Shown here piece by piece: positions 15,355-16,189 of a stretch of 16,189 bases of DNA (positions are counted from its first letter, which is position 1; each line of letters starts with the position of its first letter). The notes beneath the pieces are model-generated. The model was given only the letters and a program-made list of their open reading frames with translations, was not told where the DNA came from and ran no database searches. Position numbers and translations under genes: made by a program. The stretch spans positions 1-16,189 of the forward strand of contig CAZRMK010000040.1 in NCBI GenBank assembly GCA_964601165.1. The letters are read 5' to 3'. Origin of the DNA: Thiosulfativibrio sp964601165 (GTDB lineage: Bacteria; Pseudomonadota; Gammaproteobacteria; Thiomicrospirales; Thiomicrospiraceae).

Positions 15355-15364
15355 CAAAGGTCTC
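15355..15364 (+). repeat. Half-site of the GAGACCTTTG element after tilS
   Basis: CAAAGGTCTC is identical to the outer ten bases of the right end of the 47-bp element. It lies 6 bp after the tilS stop codon and has no partner close by. A ten-base match may be chance, but the position directly after a gene matches the other copies. Confidence 0.4.
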
Positions 15365-15446
15365 TCAAAGTAATTTAAAAAATAAGGTTTATTGTCAGAG
15401 TCAGAAATAAGAAAGGTGCATGAAATAATGCAACATTATCGGTGTT

Positions 15447-15465
15447 TGTCAAGATAGTCGTCACC
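15447..15465 (+). repeat. Terminal inverted repeat of the minus-oriented IS3-type element
   Basis: TGTCAAGATAGTCGTCACC lies 13 bp beyond the stop codon of the transposase on its downstream side, where the right end of an IS3-family element is expected, and begins with TG as those ends do. It matches the sequence at 15933-15951 at 15 of 19 positions. Confidence 0.65.
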
Positions 15466-15478
15466 TTTTACTCAAAAA

Positions 15479-15931
15479 TTAACCTACTATTTCTACAACC
15501 CCATTTTTATCTCGATCAGGGTTCAACATAACCGCTCCAACAGGCTCACAATTCCTCACAGAACCTGACCATCGGTTTGGGCTTGCTTTACGTGCTTCTT
15601 CAAGTATAAGCTTTCTTTTTTGTAGTATCTGAGCGTCCAAACCAGCATGACGCTCAGCAGGTGACACAAAGTTTAACTTACTATGTTTATGCTCATTGTT
15701 GTACCAATCAACAAAATGCTCTACCCAGTTACGAGCATCATCTAGACCTATAAAACCTGATGATGGCCAGTTTCCTCGATATTTCAAAGTTTTAAAGAGT
15801 GCTTCAGAAAATGGATTGTCGTTGCTAACTCTAGGTCGGCTATAAGATGGCATTATGCCAAGCTCTTCTATTTTATCCTTGAGGGTTTGTGATTTCATCG
15901 GTGCTCCATTATCTGAGTATAGTGTCCCCAC
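15479..15931 (-). pseudogene. IS3-family transposase OrfB, C-terminal half only
   Basis: This 150-codon reading frame is the last part of an rve-type (DDE) transposase of the IS3 family. It opens with LYSDNGAPMKSQTLK, containing the second catalytic Asp (residue 7), followed by SRPRVSNDNPFSEALFKTLK with the catalytic Glu (residue 43), a D-35-E spacing as expected. WVEHFVDWYNNEHKHSKLNF and VSPAERHAG are the usual downstream motifs. The first catalytic Asp and everything before it are missing: similarity stops at about 15925, where the left end of a second element begins at 15933. Intact relatives are near 280 or more residues, so this copy is dead unless its other part lies beyond the second element outside the window. 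The GTG at 15931 is only an open-frame start, not a real one. Confidence 0.88.
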
Positions 15932-15932
15932 T

Positions 15933-15952
15933 TGTCAGAATAGTTGTCATCC
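15933..15952 (+). repeat. Left terminal repeat of a second IS3-type element
   Basis: TGTCAGAATAGTTGTCATCC has the same orientation as, and close similarity to, the end at 15447, and lies 38 bp before an OrfA start on the + strand. It is therefore read as the left end of a second, oppositely oriented element placed against the broken OrfB. Confidence 0.6.
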
Positions 15953-15990
15953 CAAATATTTATAAAATCAGAGGGAAATAGGAATAAAAC

Positions 15991-16182
15991 ATGGCTTATC
16001 CATTAGAACGCAAAGAAGCAATACTTAACAAACTACTACCGCCTAGCAGTAAAGCAATCGCAGAGGTTGCAAAAGAAGAAGGAATACCCATAGGTACAAT
16101 TTACGCTTGGCTGTCAAGTTTCACTACGTTATACCATGACTTTTTAAAAGGTCAGCCTGAAACATATCAGGAGATTTTTTAA
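15991..16182 (+). pseudogene. Transposase OrfA (helix-turn-helix), broken after about 41 residues
   Basis: Residues 1-41, beginning MAYPLERKEAILNKLLPPSS and ending GIPIGTIYAWL, are the helix-turn-helix DNA-binding start of an IS3-type OrfA. AGGA lies 8 bases before the ATG. After Trp-Leu the sequence turns into an unrelated 22-residue tail and stops at 16180-16182, whereas such OrfA proteins are usually about 90-170 aa. The break is at TGTCAAG (16112-16118), which looks like the beginning of another element end. It could be a degenerate copy or one cut by a further insertion; sequence past the window edge would tell. Confidence 0.7.
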
Positions 16183-16189
16183 ATATTTC

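Overview
The window is AT-rich chromosomal DNA (by eye roughly mid-30s % GC) from a bacterium that is almost certainly a gammaproteobacterium. The gene forms point there: monomeric 741-aa NADP-isocitrate dehydrogenase, type II dihydroorotase of the PyrC size, the ClpS-ClpA pair, AccA followed by TilS, an E. coli-type (non-TOMM) YcaO and a bacterial RIO-family kinase. I cannot fix the genus. A low-GC methanotroph or sulfur-oxidiser lineage would fit, but that is inference.

Layout, left to right. (1) 1-242: end of a WYL-domain regulator. (2) 335-3890: icd, pyrC and a small DUF1971 cupin-like gene, closely spaced and probably co-transcribed. (3) 3983-5641: RIO-type kinase and a ribonuclease HI with an N-terminal hybrid-binding domain. 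(4) 5675-5835 and 6681-6735: long and short versions of one palindromic element, flanking a short DnaJ-family co-chaperone gene (5889-6662). (5) 6753-10836: clpS-clpA-tsaB and an unrecognised exported protein, all on the + strand with tiny gaps. (6) 10843-10889: a 47-bp mini-element with perfect inverted ends and a 5-bp direct repeat, between convergent genes. (7) 10924-11202, minus strand: a small exported monohaem cytochrome c. (8) 11366-15348: ycaO-accA-tilS, overlapping or nearly so. (9) 15447 to the end: a junction of two IS3-type insertion sequences in opposite orientation, both broken.

Most genes are conserved housekeeping: TCA cycle, pyrimidine synthesis, N-end-rule proteolysis, tRNA modification (TsaB for t6A, TilS for lysidine), ribosomal protein S12 modification (YcaO) and fatty-acid synthesis (AccA). 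I see no convincing new multi-gene system.

The least ordinary content is in the small repeats. One palindrome family has a 161-bp form and a 55-bp form that differ by exactly the segment between two CTTGCAC direct repeats. A second family carries GAGACCTTTGCAT ends; a 20-bp piece of it fills the whole clpA-tsaB gap, supplying the last base of the clpA stop codon and the first base of the tsaB start codon. The other candidates for follow-up are the unknown exported protein after tsaB, the DnaJ-like gene bracketed by repeats, and a ClpA whose ClpP-docking loop reads MGF.
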